Assembly: GCA_001464385.1 (NCBI GenBank)
Contig: LNFB01000284.1
Span: 1-41,032 of the forward strand
Origin: Deltaproteobacteria bacterium Ga0077550
Lineage (GTDB): Bacteria; Myxococcota_A; Polyangia; Nannocystales; Nannocystaceae
Reading direction: 5' to 3'
DNA: 41,032 bases
The position numbers and the translations under genes are program-made. Of the stretch, positions 30,901 through 37,834 are shown in pieces (the first letter of the stretch is position 1; every line of letters begins with the position of its first letter). The notes below the pieces were generated by a model. It did not search any database. It saw only the letters and a list, made by a program, of their open reading frames with translations, and was not told the origin of the DNA.

Positions 30901-32626
30901 CGAGGCGCGCGAGCCGCTCGCCGAGCTCTCGATCGTCGTCGAGCTCGACGGCATCCGCGGCGCGCTCGGTGTGCCGCGCCGCGCCCCGGACTCCGGCGCC
31001 AGCGCGATCACGATCACGAACAGCCGCCGTCCGATCGCCCGCGTCGACGCGACACCGGGCACGCCGTGGATCGCGATCCTGGACGGCGACGGTTTCGGCG
31101 AGGAGCTCGCCTTCGAGGGCCTGACGCCGCGCGAGCTCGACCGCGTGGTGGAGATCCTCCACGCCCACCGACCGATGATCGTCGCCGCGCTCTGCACCGC
31201 CGGCCTCGGCGACGCGGATGGCCTCGCGCGGCGCTGGGTGCAGCACCTGCTGCGCGAGCTCCTCCCGTTCGCGGGGCCCGAGCAGGTCTCGCTCGATCGT
31301 GCGGGCGTGGCCCAGACCGCGCTGTTGCCCCTGTTCGCCGCCGCCGACGGCACCCCGCGGACGCTGCTCGATCTCCGCGCGGCCCATGACGAGCACCGCT
31401 CGCTCATGATCGTCCGCCGCCCGGGGCTCCACCTCGATCGGCTCCTCGTCTGGGTCCGCGACGAGACCGAGTACGGGCTGCTGCGCCACCTGTTCGGGAC
31501 CCTCGAGGATGGCGAGCCCGCGGCCGAGCGGCGCGCGGCGTTCGACACCCGCCTGGCCGCGTGCGCCCCGTTGCCGACCGTGCCGGCCGACGCGTTCGCC
31601 GTCGAGCCGATCAACGGGCGGGGCCTCGAGGGCGCGCTGTGGCTCTCGAGCAGCGTCGACGCGACCACCGGGATCGACCTCGGAATCGACGGCCGCGCGG
31701 TCTCGACGTGGGCGGGCTCGACGATGTTCCCCTGCGCCGGCGCGGTGACGGGCCATGGCGTCACGATCGCCGACGACTTCAGCGGCTGCGAGCTCAGCCG
31801 CGTGCGGCAGGACCGGCTCAAGGCCGCCGCCGGGAAGCTCTACACCACGCTGGTCACGTCGATGCGCCCCGCGTTCGCGCCCGTCGACGACCCCCGCTGC
31901 ACGCTCCTGCGCGGGCTCCTGCTGCGCCTGCACGAGATCCGACGGGCCGACCGCAAGTGGCCGAGCCACGAGATGCGTCGGCTGTACCGCGACCTCGAGG
32001 AGGCGCCGTTGCTCCCCCTGGCGTCGGGCCGCGGCATCTCGCTGCGCATGGCGATCAAGACCCAGCCCGAGGAGCTCGCCTCGCTGCTGCGCGGCGGCAC
32101 GGCCGAGGTCGACGACGCCCCGGCGACGACGCCGGTGACGACGGCACCGACCGTCATCACCGACCCGCGACTCTCCGCGCCGCCGCAGGAGGCTCCCACG
32201 GCGCACGACGCCATCGCGCAGGACGCGGGGCCGCAGGACACCACGCCGCAGGTCGCCGAGCCGCCGACGCCGACGCCCGCGGCGATCCTCCGCAACCGCG
32301 TCCTCGCCGAGCTCCGCCTGCTGCATCGACGCGACATGCACGTCCTCACCGAGGTGCACCTCGACGTGCTCGGCATCGACGAGCTCGATGGTGCGCACGT
32401 CGTCGCGCGCCGCGGGGCCGAGGTCGTCCTCGACGCCCGGCATCCGGTCGTCCGCCGCGCGCTCGCGGCCGACGCGGATCCGCTGCTCGTCAGCGTGGTC
32501 GCGTCGGCCGCGTTGACGGCGCTCAACGCCGCGTGCGACGAGCTCTCCGACGCCGACGAGGCCCGTTTGCTGCGCCTGCACGCCGAGCACCTGCAGACGA
32601 TGCGCGGCGCGGCGCAGCGCGCCTGA
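27968..32626 (+). CDS. Giant repeat protein with a degenerate Hsp90-like N-terminus (1552 aa)
   Basis: ATG 27968 overlaps the Hsp90-like gene by 19 bases. Residues 36-125 align by eye with the start of that protein (DPFRYVLLLVQALARRG against DPYAFVRELVQNAVDAG), but the Glu, Asn, DxGxG and lid glycines are gone, so it should not bind ATP in the usual way. After that, similar beta/alpha modules recur at about residues 210-300, 438-530, 697-790, 985-1078 and 1205-1305. Between them are helical spacers and segments like LLPLFAAADGTPRTLLDLR. A Pro/Thr/Ala-rich linker (about 1382-1438) precedes a helical C-terminal domain of about 115 residues. There is no signal peptide or membrane helix. I know no named family; scaffold or client-binding partner of the ATPase is the simplest inference. 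Confidence 0.78.
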   Translation: MADDDLIARLRAGGEASGTGAFTLDPARARAKLREFQLADPFRYVLLLVQALARRGATRIDVDIDADDVCLSSDALPFTTAELEDLYLLVFAEETPSAGVRELALGLNAAMATDPLWVRVECGGAPCEPGVLLEQRNDAPDRVAPLLDAAPGIRVVVHQRFSLGLIKRFFVASQGKTREQALLREHCGWAGIPIRLGGKLLPRTPADPAIESLHPVVLHGRTIGEIGLSPAGERGRLELVRHHVWVRSHVFDDRSLLGLQGVVDVSYLRTDASMTDVVRDADYDALLTAVHAARDVALAAACRQRGHELGILGGPLREVLCLRLAAYLRAPGVDAGAEPLRDYLDVPLWFDLAGNARSTAAVLAAPAIRYADVDPAVVPEGFEDVLFARGHAEALLRATFGPRAQSCAEPLRRALLARQNRDAFASRVHAVALPAHTTYDVVRRFEGPDGAGVIGWVPNAGPSWIRFVVDDRLLVELPLVAELSSVHVVVSAAFRPDELFVDVVRDTTFTAALHATMTAFAAVVRDTCVRLRAGPEVAPVVGEDLLRYLLAVLGGTHADGWLRPLGLAASSITELRAARGEPWALGTDAFTGPDAHPFAHLPMFADAAGAPVDLTRIDAAFRDEGFVRVVTLARPVLREPPAFVVRVGELRVTLLEALYGKDNVRRVGREYEQWLARQELTARAPTPMHITAPCAVGPIEFTEVGRPCVVGVHATLDARGVDPQVRVFVEGRAVTTMPFPAALRGIEMIVDLGDRWLASGVDALRKGAEEAVKRACASAVDRVIGSLVAHASAPDTRRAEILLDVLALAFPGPAFVAAWIALGQDTAPELRARRYVELLELGDRHAPTHLETLLEGATSRARVLELETIRAALLAGPQRPSTWSLLPVAAAQRLDDLVELPALPTVGGSMLPFAAVLDELARSGSFGYVCDATDAPPGFAEVAALDGPRLRAMTALVGARAMRDRTAELGAAKIRRAFEAREPLAELSIVVELDGIRGALGVPRRAPDSGASAITITNSRRPIARVDATPGTPWIAILDGDGFGEELAFEGLTPRELDRVVEILHAHRPMIVAALCTAGLGDADGLARRWVQHLLRELLPFAGPEQVSLDRAGVAQTALLPLFAAADGTPRTLLDLRAAHDEHRSLMIVRRPGLHLDRLLVWVRDETEYGLLRHLFGTLEDGEPAAERRAAFDTRLAACAPLPTVPADAFAVEPINGRGLEGALWLSSSVDATTGIDLGIDGRAVSTWAGSTMFPCAGAVTGHGVTIADDFSGCELSRVRQDRLKAAAGKLYTTLVTSMRPAFAPVDDPRCTLLRGLLLRLHEIRRADRKWPSHEMRRLYRDLEEAPLLPLASGRGISLRMAIKTQPEELASLLRGGTAEVDDAPATTPVTTAPTVITDPRLSAPPQEAPTAHDAIAQDAGPQDTTPQVAEPPTPTPAAILRNRVLAELRLLHRRDMHVLTEVHLDVLGIDELDGAHVVARRGAEVVLDARHPVVRRALAADADPLLVSVVASAALTALNAACDELSDADEARLLRLHAEHLQTMRGAAQRA

Positions 32627-32671
32627 TCCCCGGCTTCGTCGCGGATCGAGCCGCGACCGCCGCCGTCGTGC

Positions 32672-32677
32672 TATCGT
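32672..32677 (+). promoter_or_regulatory. Extended -10-like element TGC-TATCGT
   Basis: TATCGT preceded by TGC and ending 11 bases before ATG 32689. It separates the lipoprotein from the giant gene's transcript. Confidence 0.45.
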
Positions 32678-32688
32678 CGCGACTCGAG

Positions 32689-33435
32689 ATGCGCCGCCTG
32701 CTCGTGCCGCTGTTGGGTCTGTTCGCCGTCGCCTGCTCGGCCGATGCCGATGGGGATCCCGACGCGTCGTGCACCCCGGGGATGGCGTACGCCTGCAACT
32801 GCACCGACGGCAGCCCGGGCGCCGCGAGCTGCAACCTCGACGGAACGCCGGGCGTGTGCATGTGCACCGGCAGCGATCCCACCGGCACCGACGCGGCCTC
32901 CGTGACGACCTCCGCGGCGTCCGGCTCCGACGACGCGTGCACCACCGACTGCGGCGACACGACCGCCGTCGGCTCCTCCGAGAGCGGCACGTGCGGCCCC
33001 ATCGTCGCCGGCAAGGTCGACAACGTCGCCGTGCCCTGGAGCTTCTCGGGCCAGACCGGCCTGGCGGCCGGCGCGGCGATGTGCACGGGCATCGGCGCCG
33101 ATCACCTGTGCGACTACGAGGAGGTCCTCGCCGCCGACCAGGCCGGCGAGCTCGCGAGCATGGTGAACATCACCGCCTGGATCCACCGCACGACCGTCGA
33201 GTCGGTCGAGGGCGTGCCGTCCGCACCGGGCCCCGGCGGTCGGTGCGTCGACTGGACCGACGGCGCGGGCACCCTCGCCGACGGCGAGTGGGTCGACTTC
33301 GCCGCGGACGGTCTGCTCTACCACCTCGATCCGGACACGTTCTACGACGGGCTCGACGGCAGCCACACCGACGCGCTGGCGTTCCCGTGCATGGGCGTCG
33401 CGCGCTCGGTCCTGTGCTGCAACCCGACGTGCTGA
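32689..33435 (+). CDS. Cys-rich predicted lipoprotein
   Basis: A 248-residue protein: signal peptide RRLLVPLLGLFAVAC with the lipobox Cys at 16, a short Cys-rich segment (YACNCTDGSPGAASCNLDG), a Thr/Ser/Asp-rich linker (about residues 60-100), then a globular domain with paired Cys (GRCVDWTDG, FPCMGVARSVLCC). This lipoprotein-linker-domain style is common in myxobacterial surface proteins. The domain (AMCTGIGADHLCDYEEVLAA) is not one I can name. It converges with the bactofilin gene. Confidence 0.72.
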   Translation: MRRLLVPLLGLFAVACSADADGDPDASCTPGMAYACNCTDGSPGAASCNLDGTPGVCMCTGSDPTGTDAASVTTSAASGSDDACTTDCGDTTAVGSSESGTCGPIVAGKVDNVAVPWSFSGQTGLAAGAAMCTGIGADHLCDYEEVLAADQAGELASMVNITAWIHRTTVESVEGVPSAPGPGGRCVDWTDGAGTLADGEWVDFAADGLLYHLDPDTFYDGLDGSHTDALAFPCMGVARSVLCCNPTC

Positions 33436-33486
33436 CGGGCTCCGGCCAGCGCTGCTCGGACCCCGAGCGCCGGCAGCCGTGGGAGC

Positions 33487-34101
33487 TCAGCGCGTGCGCG
33501 CCATCGTGCAGCGGCCCTGCAGCGTCGCGCCGTCGTCGATCTGGATCGACGTCGCGCTGACATCGCCCACCACCCGACCCGAGGTCGCGATCGCGAGGCG
33601 TGCCGCGGCGCGGATCGGACCCTGGACCACGCCGCCGACGCTCACGTTGTCGGCGGTGATCATCCCGTGGATGGCGCCGCCGGGCTCGATCCGCACGCTG
33701 ACCGCACCGACGTTGCCGACCACCGTGCCGTCGGCGGCGACGACCACCGTCGCGCCCGACGAGATGTCACCCTCGATGCGGCCGGCGACCCAGAGGTCCG
33801 AGGCCGTGACCACGCCGCCGGTGACGTGGGTGTCGTCGCCCAGGCGCGTGGCCCCCGACGTGTCGAATGGCGGCGCCTCGATCGGACGCGACGCCTCCAC
33901 AGGCCGCGCGGGAGCGGTCGGCCGAGGCGTCACCGGCTCGGGCAGCGGAGGGGAGCCGGCGTCGTCGTCATCGTCATCGTCCTGTCCGTCGTCGTCGCGC
34001 CCCTCGGGGAGCGCGGCGATCGACGGAGCTGGGAGCGACGCGACCCCGTCGGACGCGGAGTTCCCAGGCGCAGGCGGCTTCTTCGGACGGAACCAAGACA
34101 T
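33487..34101 (-). CDS. Bactofilin
   Basis: A 204-residue bactofilin, a membrane-associated polymer-forming cytoskeletal protein with a right-handed beta-helix core. The core (about residues 90-200) shows regular strand-turn periodicity with Gly/Val/Ile (GVVTASDLWVAGRIEGDISS, GTVVGNVGAVSVRIEPGG, GGVVQGPIRAAARLAIATSG). The N-terminus MSWFRPKKP is basic and aromatic, as in the membrane-targeting ends of this family. A long disordered region follows, including a run of seven Asp and a Pro/Ala-rich stretch, longer than in many bactofilins. ATG 34101 lies 27 bases after the next lipoprotein gene's stop on the same strand, so the two may be co-transcribed. Confidence 0.9.
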   Translation of the reverse strand: MSWFRPKKPPAPGNSASDGVASLPAPSIAALPEGRDDDGQDDDDDDDAGSPPLPEPVTPRPTAPARPVEASRPIEAPPFDTSGATRLGDDTHVTGGVVTASDLWVAGRIEGDISSGATVVVAADGTVVGNVGAVSVRIEPGGAIHGMITADNVSVGGVVQGPIRAAARLAIATSGRVVGDVSATSIQIDDGATLQGRCTMARTR

Positions 34102-34128
34102 CGCGAGTGCGATGGTCCGCCGATCCGC

Positions 34129-35115
34129 TCACAACGGCAAGGAGCACGCGCCGACGTGGTCGTAGCCGGGCGGGGCCTCGCCCTCGGCGTACCACGGCAC
34201 GCACTCCATGCCCGCGCCGAGCGAGCAGAACGAGTTCGGGTCGCCGGCCGTGAGATCGCAGAACTCGGCGCAGCATCCGTTGGCGCCGGCGCAGTCGGGC
34301 ACTGCCTCGGCGTTGGCGCAGAACAGGCCAGGGTCGCACGCGTTGATGAACTCGCACGCGTCGCCCGGGGCCCCCGCCTCGCCGGAGGCGTCGATGATGC
34401 AGGTGAAGAACTGGCTGCCCGCGGCGGGCAGACACGCCGCGATGTCGACGCAGTCCTGGAGCAGCGGATCGCACTCGGGCCGGCACAGCGTGAGCACGCC
34501 GTCGTTCGCGATGGTGCACACGAAGCCCGGGTCGCACACCGGGTTGGCCTCGGAGCCCTGGCAGAACGACACGCACTGACCGAGGTTGGTCTCGGCGTCG
34601 ACGTAGTAGCACATCATGTCGATGTCACAGGAGTCGATGCCGCTGACGCCGCTGCCCTCGACCATGCAATCGTCGCCGACCTGACCGGGGTTGTCGTCGA
34701 CGGGTGAGCAACGCGTAGCGTTCCACGCGCTGCCGCCGTCGTTCGCCCACGGCATGCACTTCTCGCCCGGCGGGCAGTCCTGGGCCCAGACGTCGCACTC
34801 GACGGCCACGCCACCGCCGTCGGGCGGCATGATGAAACCGACCGGTCCGCCGGTCGTGTCCGCGGCGCCCGAGGTGTCCGACGGACCGGAGTCCTCGGTC
34901 GCGGGGTCGGTCGTGGCCGGCGATTCGCCGTTGCCCGACCCGCTGTTGCCGTCGGTGTCCGAGCCGCCACCACCCGAGCTCTCGGGCTGCATCTCTTCGC
35001 CGGCGGAGTCATTGGCCTCGCCCTCGCTCTTGTCGCCACAGGCGATCGCGATCGCGGCGGGGAGGATCCATAGGGCGACGAATGGGGAACGAACGAAAGA
35101 CCTTGAACGAGACAT
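34129..35115 (-). CDS. Cys-rich predicted lipoprotein with acidic linker
   Basis: A 328-residue protein with a lipoprotein signal (FVALWILPAAIAIAC, Cys26), a Gly/Ser/Asp/Thr-rich linker (about residues 30-105) and a Cys-rich domain of about 220 residues with many short CxxG/CDPG-type loops (DCPPGEKCMPWANDGGSAW, CDPGLFC, NGCCAEFC). Repeated Cys spacing suggests several small disulfide-bonded units, as in myxobacterial surface proteins of unknown role. I chose ATG 35113-35115 because it is followed at once by the signal peptide; longer reading is Arg-rich. Upstream of the bactofilin gene on the same strand. Confidence 0.75.
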   Translation of the reverse strand: MSRSRSFVRSPFVALWILPAAIAIACGDKSEGEANDSAGEEMQPESSGGGGSDTDGNSGSGNGESPATTDPATEDSGPSDTSGAADTTGGPVGFIMPPDGGGVAVECDVWAQDCPPGEKCMPWANDGGSAWNATRCSPVDDNPGQVGDDCMVEGSGVSGIDSCDIDMMCYYVDAETNLGQCVSFCQGSEANPVCDPGFVCTIANDGVLTLCRPECDPLLQDCVDIAACLPAAGSQFFTCIIDASGEAGAPGDACEFINACDPGLFCANAEAVPDCAGANGCCAEFCDLTAGDPNSFCSLGAGMECVPWYAEGEAPPGYDHVGACSLPL

Positions 35116-35204
35116 CGGCAACACGACTCCGGTGGAGATACGAAGGGCCGGAGTATGAACACAGCCGCGCAGCGCTGTCGAGGCCCCTGGGGCCGCCTGC
35201 GTGC

Positions 35205-37703
35205 CTAAGGCGAATCCGGGGCGTCCAGCAGCGTGTACCGCCGTTCGACGGCGTCTTCGATCTCGTCCCGGGCGACCAACATGGTCTGGGCGCCGCCGTT
35301 CAGCCAGTCGTCCTGCATGTCCTCCCAATGGGGACTGTCCGGATCCGCGACATTTCCCAGCGGGAACGAGAACCGCAGCCGAGGCGTGCCATCGTCGTCG
35401 AACGAGCCGACGTGGCGGAAGATCGGCCCGTGCGGCGACACCCACCGCTCGAGCACCTCGCCGCCCGGGCCGAAGAACGTGCTGTCGGCGGCGACATTGA
35501 TCGAGCTCTCGCCGCCGTCGGTGGCGACCAATCCCCGATCGATCCCGGTGCCCGTCGCGCCGTCGAGCGAGGTGAACCGCGCGTCCGACAGGCGATACGC
35601 CGCGGGATCGACGGTGCCGTAGCGCGTCTTCAGCAGCGCGGCGACGTCGTCGAGCGCCGCGAGCAGCAGCCAGTCGCGGCCCTCGGCCATCACCTCTTGG
35701 CCGCGGGCATAGTCCCCGCGCAGCGCCATCGCGGCGACCTTGATGAGGAACGACGGCTGCAGCTCGAGCGCGGAGTAGAACAGCAGGGGCAGGTCGTCCG
35801 CGAGCACGCGGCGGGCGATGAAGTAGGCGTAGGCGTGCATCACGAGCGCCGCGGCCGAGTCGCGGGTCATCGCCCGATCCCAGCCCACGAGCAGCTCGAC
35901 CAACGTGTCGAGATCCGGGCGCCCGCCGAACTCGCCCAGCGCTGCATCACCGTCGATGCGCCCGTGCGCCGCGGCGAGCAGGGGTACGAGGTCGTCCGCC
36001 AGCGCGCTGTGGACCTCGTGCTGCAGCGCCTGCATCGCGTCGGCGTCGACGCCACCGCCCTCGACCAGCGCGCCGAGGCGCTCTTCGATCCGGCCGGCGC
36101 GCCAGCCGGGATCGAAGTACGCGCCGAAGTACCACGGGTCGTCGTCGATGCGACCGTTGGCCGCGAACCCGAACGGGTCGTTGTTGGCGGTGACGATGAA
36201 TCCCCGCGCCCCACCCCGACCGTGCGGGAGCCGATCGGCGGGCAGCCGTGCGGCCGTCCACAGCGATCCGGCGTCGTCGCCGTCCTGCACGAGGTGCGGC
36301 GCGCGTCCGCCGGACAGGTCGCGCGCCGGCACCTTGGTGCCGACGCGATAGGTGATGCCGCCTTCGTCCGCCGCGACGAAGTTGAAGTTGCCGTTCCAAC
36401 CGTCGACCGCGGCGTCGAACTCGTCGATCGACTCGGCGCGGTTGAAGTCGAGCAGGCTGGGGAACGCGTTGGCCTCGAAGCCGGTCCAGCCCAGCAGGAG
36501 GCGATCGCCCGCCTCGCCCAGCGGCAGAGGAATGAGCTCGGTCGGCAGCAACACGCCGTACCCCGGCACGTCGACGAGGTCCAACGCCTGCGTCGCCCCT
36601 CGTCCGACGGCGTCCCCGGACCCGCGGACGACGATGAGCTCGCGGCGGTGGTCGACCGGGACGTCGCGCCCCCCGATCGAGACGTGATCGGCGTCGGGCA
36701 CGGCGACCGTCCACACATCCATCACATCGGCGAACGCCGTCGTCGGGGTCCACACGATGCGATCGGTCTGCCCCACCGAGATGCCCGGCGTCCCCACGAA
36801 CGAGAAGCCCGCCGCGTCGATCGTCCCGCCGGCGTCCTTGCTGTTGAGGTGCTGTGCGTAGAACACCCCCGGCGGATCGAAATTCTGGTGCGGATCGCCG
36901 GCGATGAGCGGCCGGCCGTCGACGGTGTGCTCGCCGGAGACCGCCCAGTTGTTGCTGCCCAACCCGCGCAGCGCCGCCACGCGGCGTAGGCCCTGCATCG
37001 TCGCGGCGAGCGCCTCGGGTGTGAACGCCTGCAGCGCCACGCCGGCCGACGGGGGCGACGGCGGCGACGCGGCGGTCGCCATCGACAACGGCCCCATCGT
37101 GAACACCGGCCGGATCGGGCGCAGCAGCTCGACGGCCTCCATCGCGTTCGCGGCGAGCTTGTAGGCGATGGTCGCGAAGATCTCGCGATCGAACGACAGG
37201 TCGTTGCCGAAGCCGGTCATCGTCGCGATGCCGAGGATGTCGACCGGCGTCCACGGCTCGGGCAGGAAGTCGAACGCGTCGGGCCCGAAGCCGTGGGGCA
37301 CCGCGACGTCGCCGGCGTGGACCTCCGCGATGCGGGCGTTCACGCCGCGGCACCACGCCTCGAGCAGCGCGTGCGTGTCACCGTTCTGCTCCGCCATCTT
37401 CGCGTCGTGGCGGCGCGCCCACCCGGGCCAGTCGAAGACCCGCGCGAGCTCGTCGTCGGCGACCGCGTCCGCACCGAGCACCTCGGCGGCGCGTCCCTGC
37501 GCGCGACGCCGCATCATCTCCATGTGGAACAGCCGGTCGCTCGCCATCTGGTAGCCCGCGCCGTAGAAGGTGTCGTCGTCCGTCGCACCGTAGATGTGCG
37601 GAATGCCGCGATCGTCGACGAGGATCTCGAGCCGCGGTCGGACGTCGTCGGTCCCGCTGCAGGCCATCGTCGCGAACAGGAGCCCGAGCACGGCGCGTCG
37701 CAC
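35205..37703 (-). CDS. Penicillin-acylase family (Ntn hydrolase) lipoprotein
   Basis: An 832-residue member of the penicillin acylase / acyl-homoserine-lactone acylase family, which hydrolyses amide-linked acyl groups after self-cleavage. The signal peptide ends in a lipobox (LLFATMAC, Cys15), so the enzyme should be lipid-anchored outside the cytoplasm. The alpha-chain region starts LEILVDDRGIPHIYG. The autocatalytic and nucleophilic Ser is Ser250 in LGSNNWAVSG, with downstream GDPHQNFDPPGVFY and TANNDPFG typical of the beta chain. The start is GTG at 37703. It is divergent from the alkylsulfatase-like gene across a 131-base region full of inverted repeats. Substrate (beta-lactam, acyl-HSL or other) cannot be told. 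Confidence 0.9.
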   Translation of the reverse strand: MRRAVLGLLFATMACSGTDDVRPRLEILVDDRGIPHIYGATDDDTFYGAGYQMASDRLFHMEMMRRRAQGRAAEVLGADAVADDELARVFDWPGWARRHDAKMAEQNGDTHALLEAWCRGVNARIAEVHAGDVAVPHGFGPDAFDFLPEPWTPVDILGIATMTGFGNDLSFDREIFATIAYKLAANAMEAVELLRPIRPVFTMGPLSMATAASPPSPPSAGVALQAFTPEALAATMQGLRRVAALRGLGSNNWAVSGEHTVDGRPLIAGDPHQNFDPPGVFYAQHLNSKDAGGTIDAAGFSFVGTPGISVGQTDRIVWTPTTAFADVMDVWTVAVPDADHVSIGGRDVPVDHRRELIVVRGSGDAVGRGATQALDLVDVPGYGVLLPTELIPLPLGEAGDRLLLGWTGFEANAFPSLLDFNRAESIDEFDAAVDGWNGNFNFVAADEGGITYRVGTKVPARDLSGGRAPHLVQDGDDAGSLWTAARLPADRLPHGRGGARGFIVTANNDPFGFAANGRIDDDPWYFGAYFDPGWRAGRIEERLGALVEGGGVDADAMQALQHEVHSALADDLVPLLAAAHGRIDGDAALGEFGGRPDLDTLVELLVGWDRAMTRDSAAALVMHAYAYFIARRVLADDLPLLFYSALELQPSFLIKVAAMALRGDYARGQEVMAEGRDWLLLAALDDVAALLKTRYGTVDPAAYRLSDARFTSLDGATGTGIDRGLVATDGGESSINVAADSTFFGPGGEVLERWVSPHGPIFRHVGSFDDDGTPRLRFSFPLGNVADPDSPHWEDMQDDWLNGGAQTMLVARDEIEDAVERRYTLLDAPDSP

Positions 37704-37756
37704 CGATCCAGCATGGGCCTACGTCGCGGGAGCGCCAATCCGATTCCGCCGGGGAA

Positions 37757-37805
37757 GCGCGAATTGGGCAGACTGCACGGCGTCGGGCAGTTCGCCCAAT
37801 CGCGC
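37757..37805. promoter_or_regulatory. Imperfect inverted repeat, possible operator
   Basis: GCGCGAATTGGGC (37757-37769) and GCCCAATCGCGC (37794-37805) are inverted copies except for one extra A, 24 bases apart. A further CCAATC half-site lies at 37735-37740. It is centred in the divergent gap between the acylase and the alkylsulfatase-like gene. Confidence 0.45.
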
Positions 37806-37820
37806 GGCGTCGAACGCCGC
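37804..37820. promoter_or_regulatory. Perfect inverted repeat next to the -10-like element
   Basis: GCGGCG-TCGAA-CGCCGC, a six-pair palindrome ending 2 bases before TAGCAT at 37823. A protein bound here would cover the promoter. Confidence 0.35.
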
Positions 37821-37822
37821 GG

Positions 37823-37828
37823 TAGCAT
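37823..37828 (+). promoter_or_regulatory. -10-like hexamer TAGCAT
   Basis: TAGCAT ends 6 bases before ATG 37835, again implying almost no leader. Confidence 0.4.
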
Positions 37829-37834
37829 CGACGC

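Noticed and set aside
27881..32590. A 1569-codon open frame on the minus strand across the giant gene
   Set aside because: Its product is Arg/Glu/Ala/Gly-rich, low in information and without any fold signal. In DNA this GC-rich, the antisense frame of a long gene stays open by codon bias. The plus-strand gene has coupled translation and domain structure.
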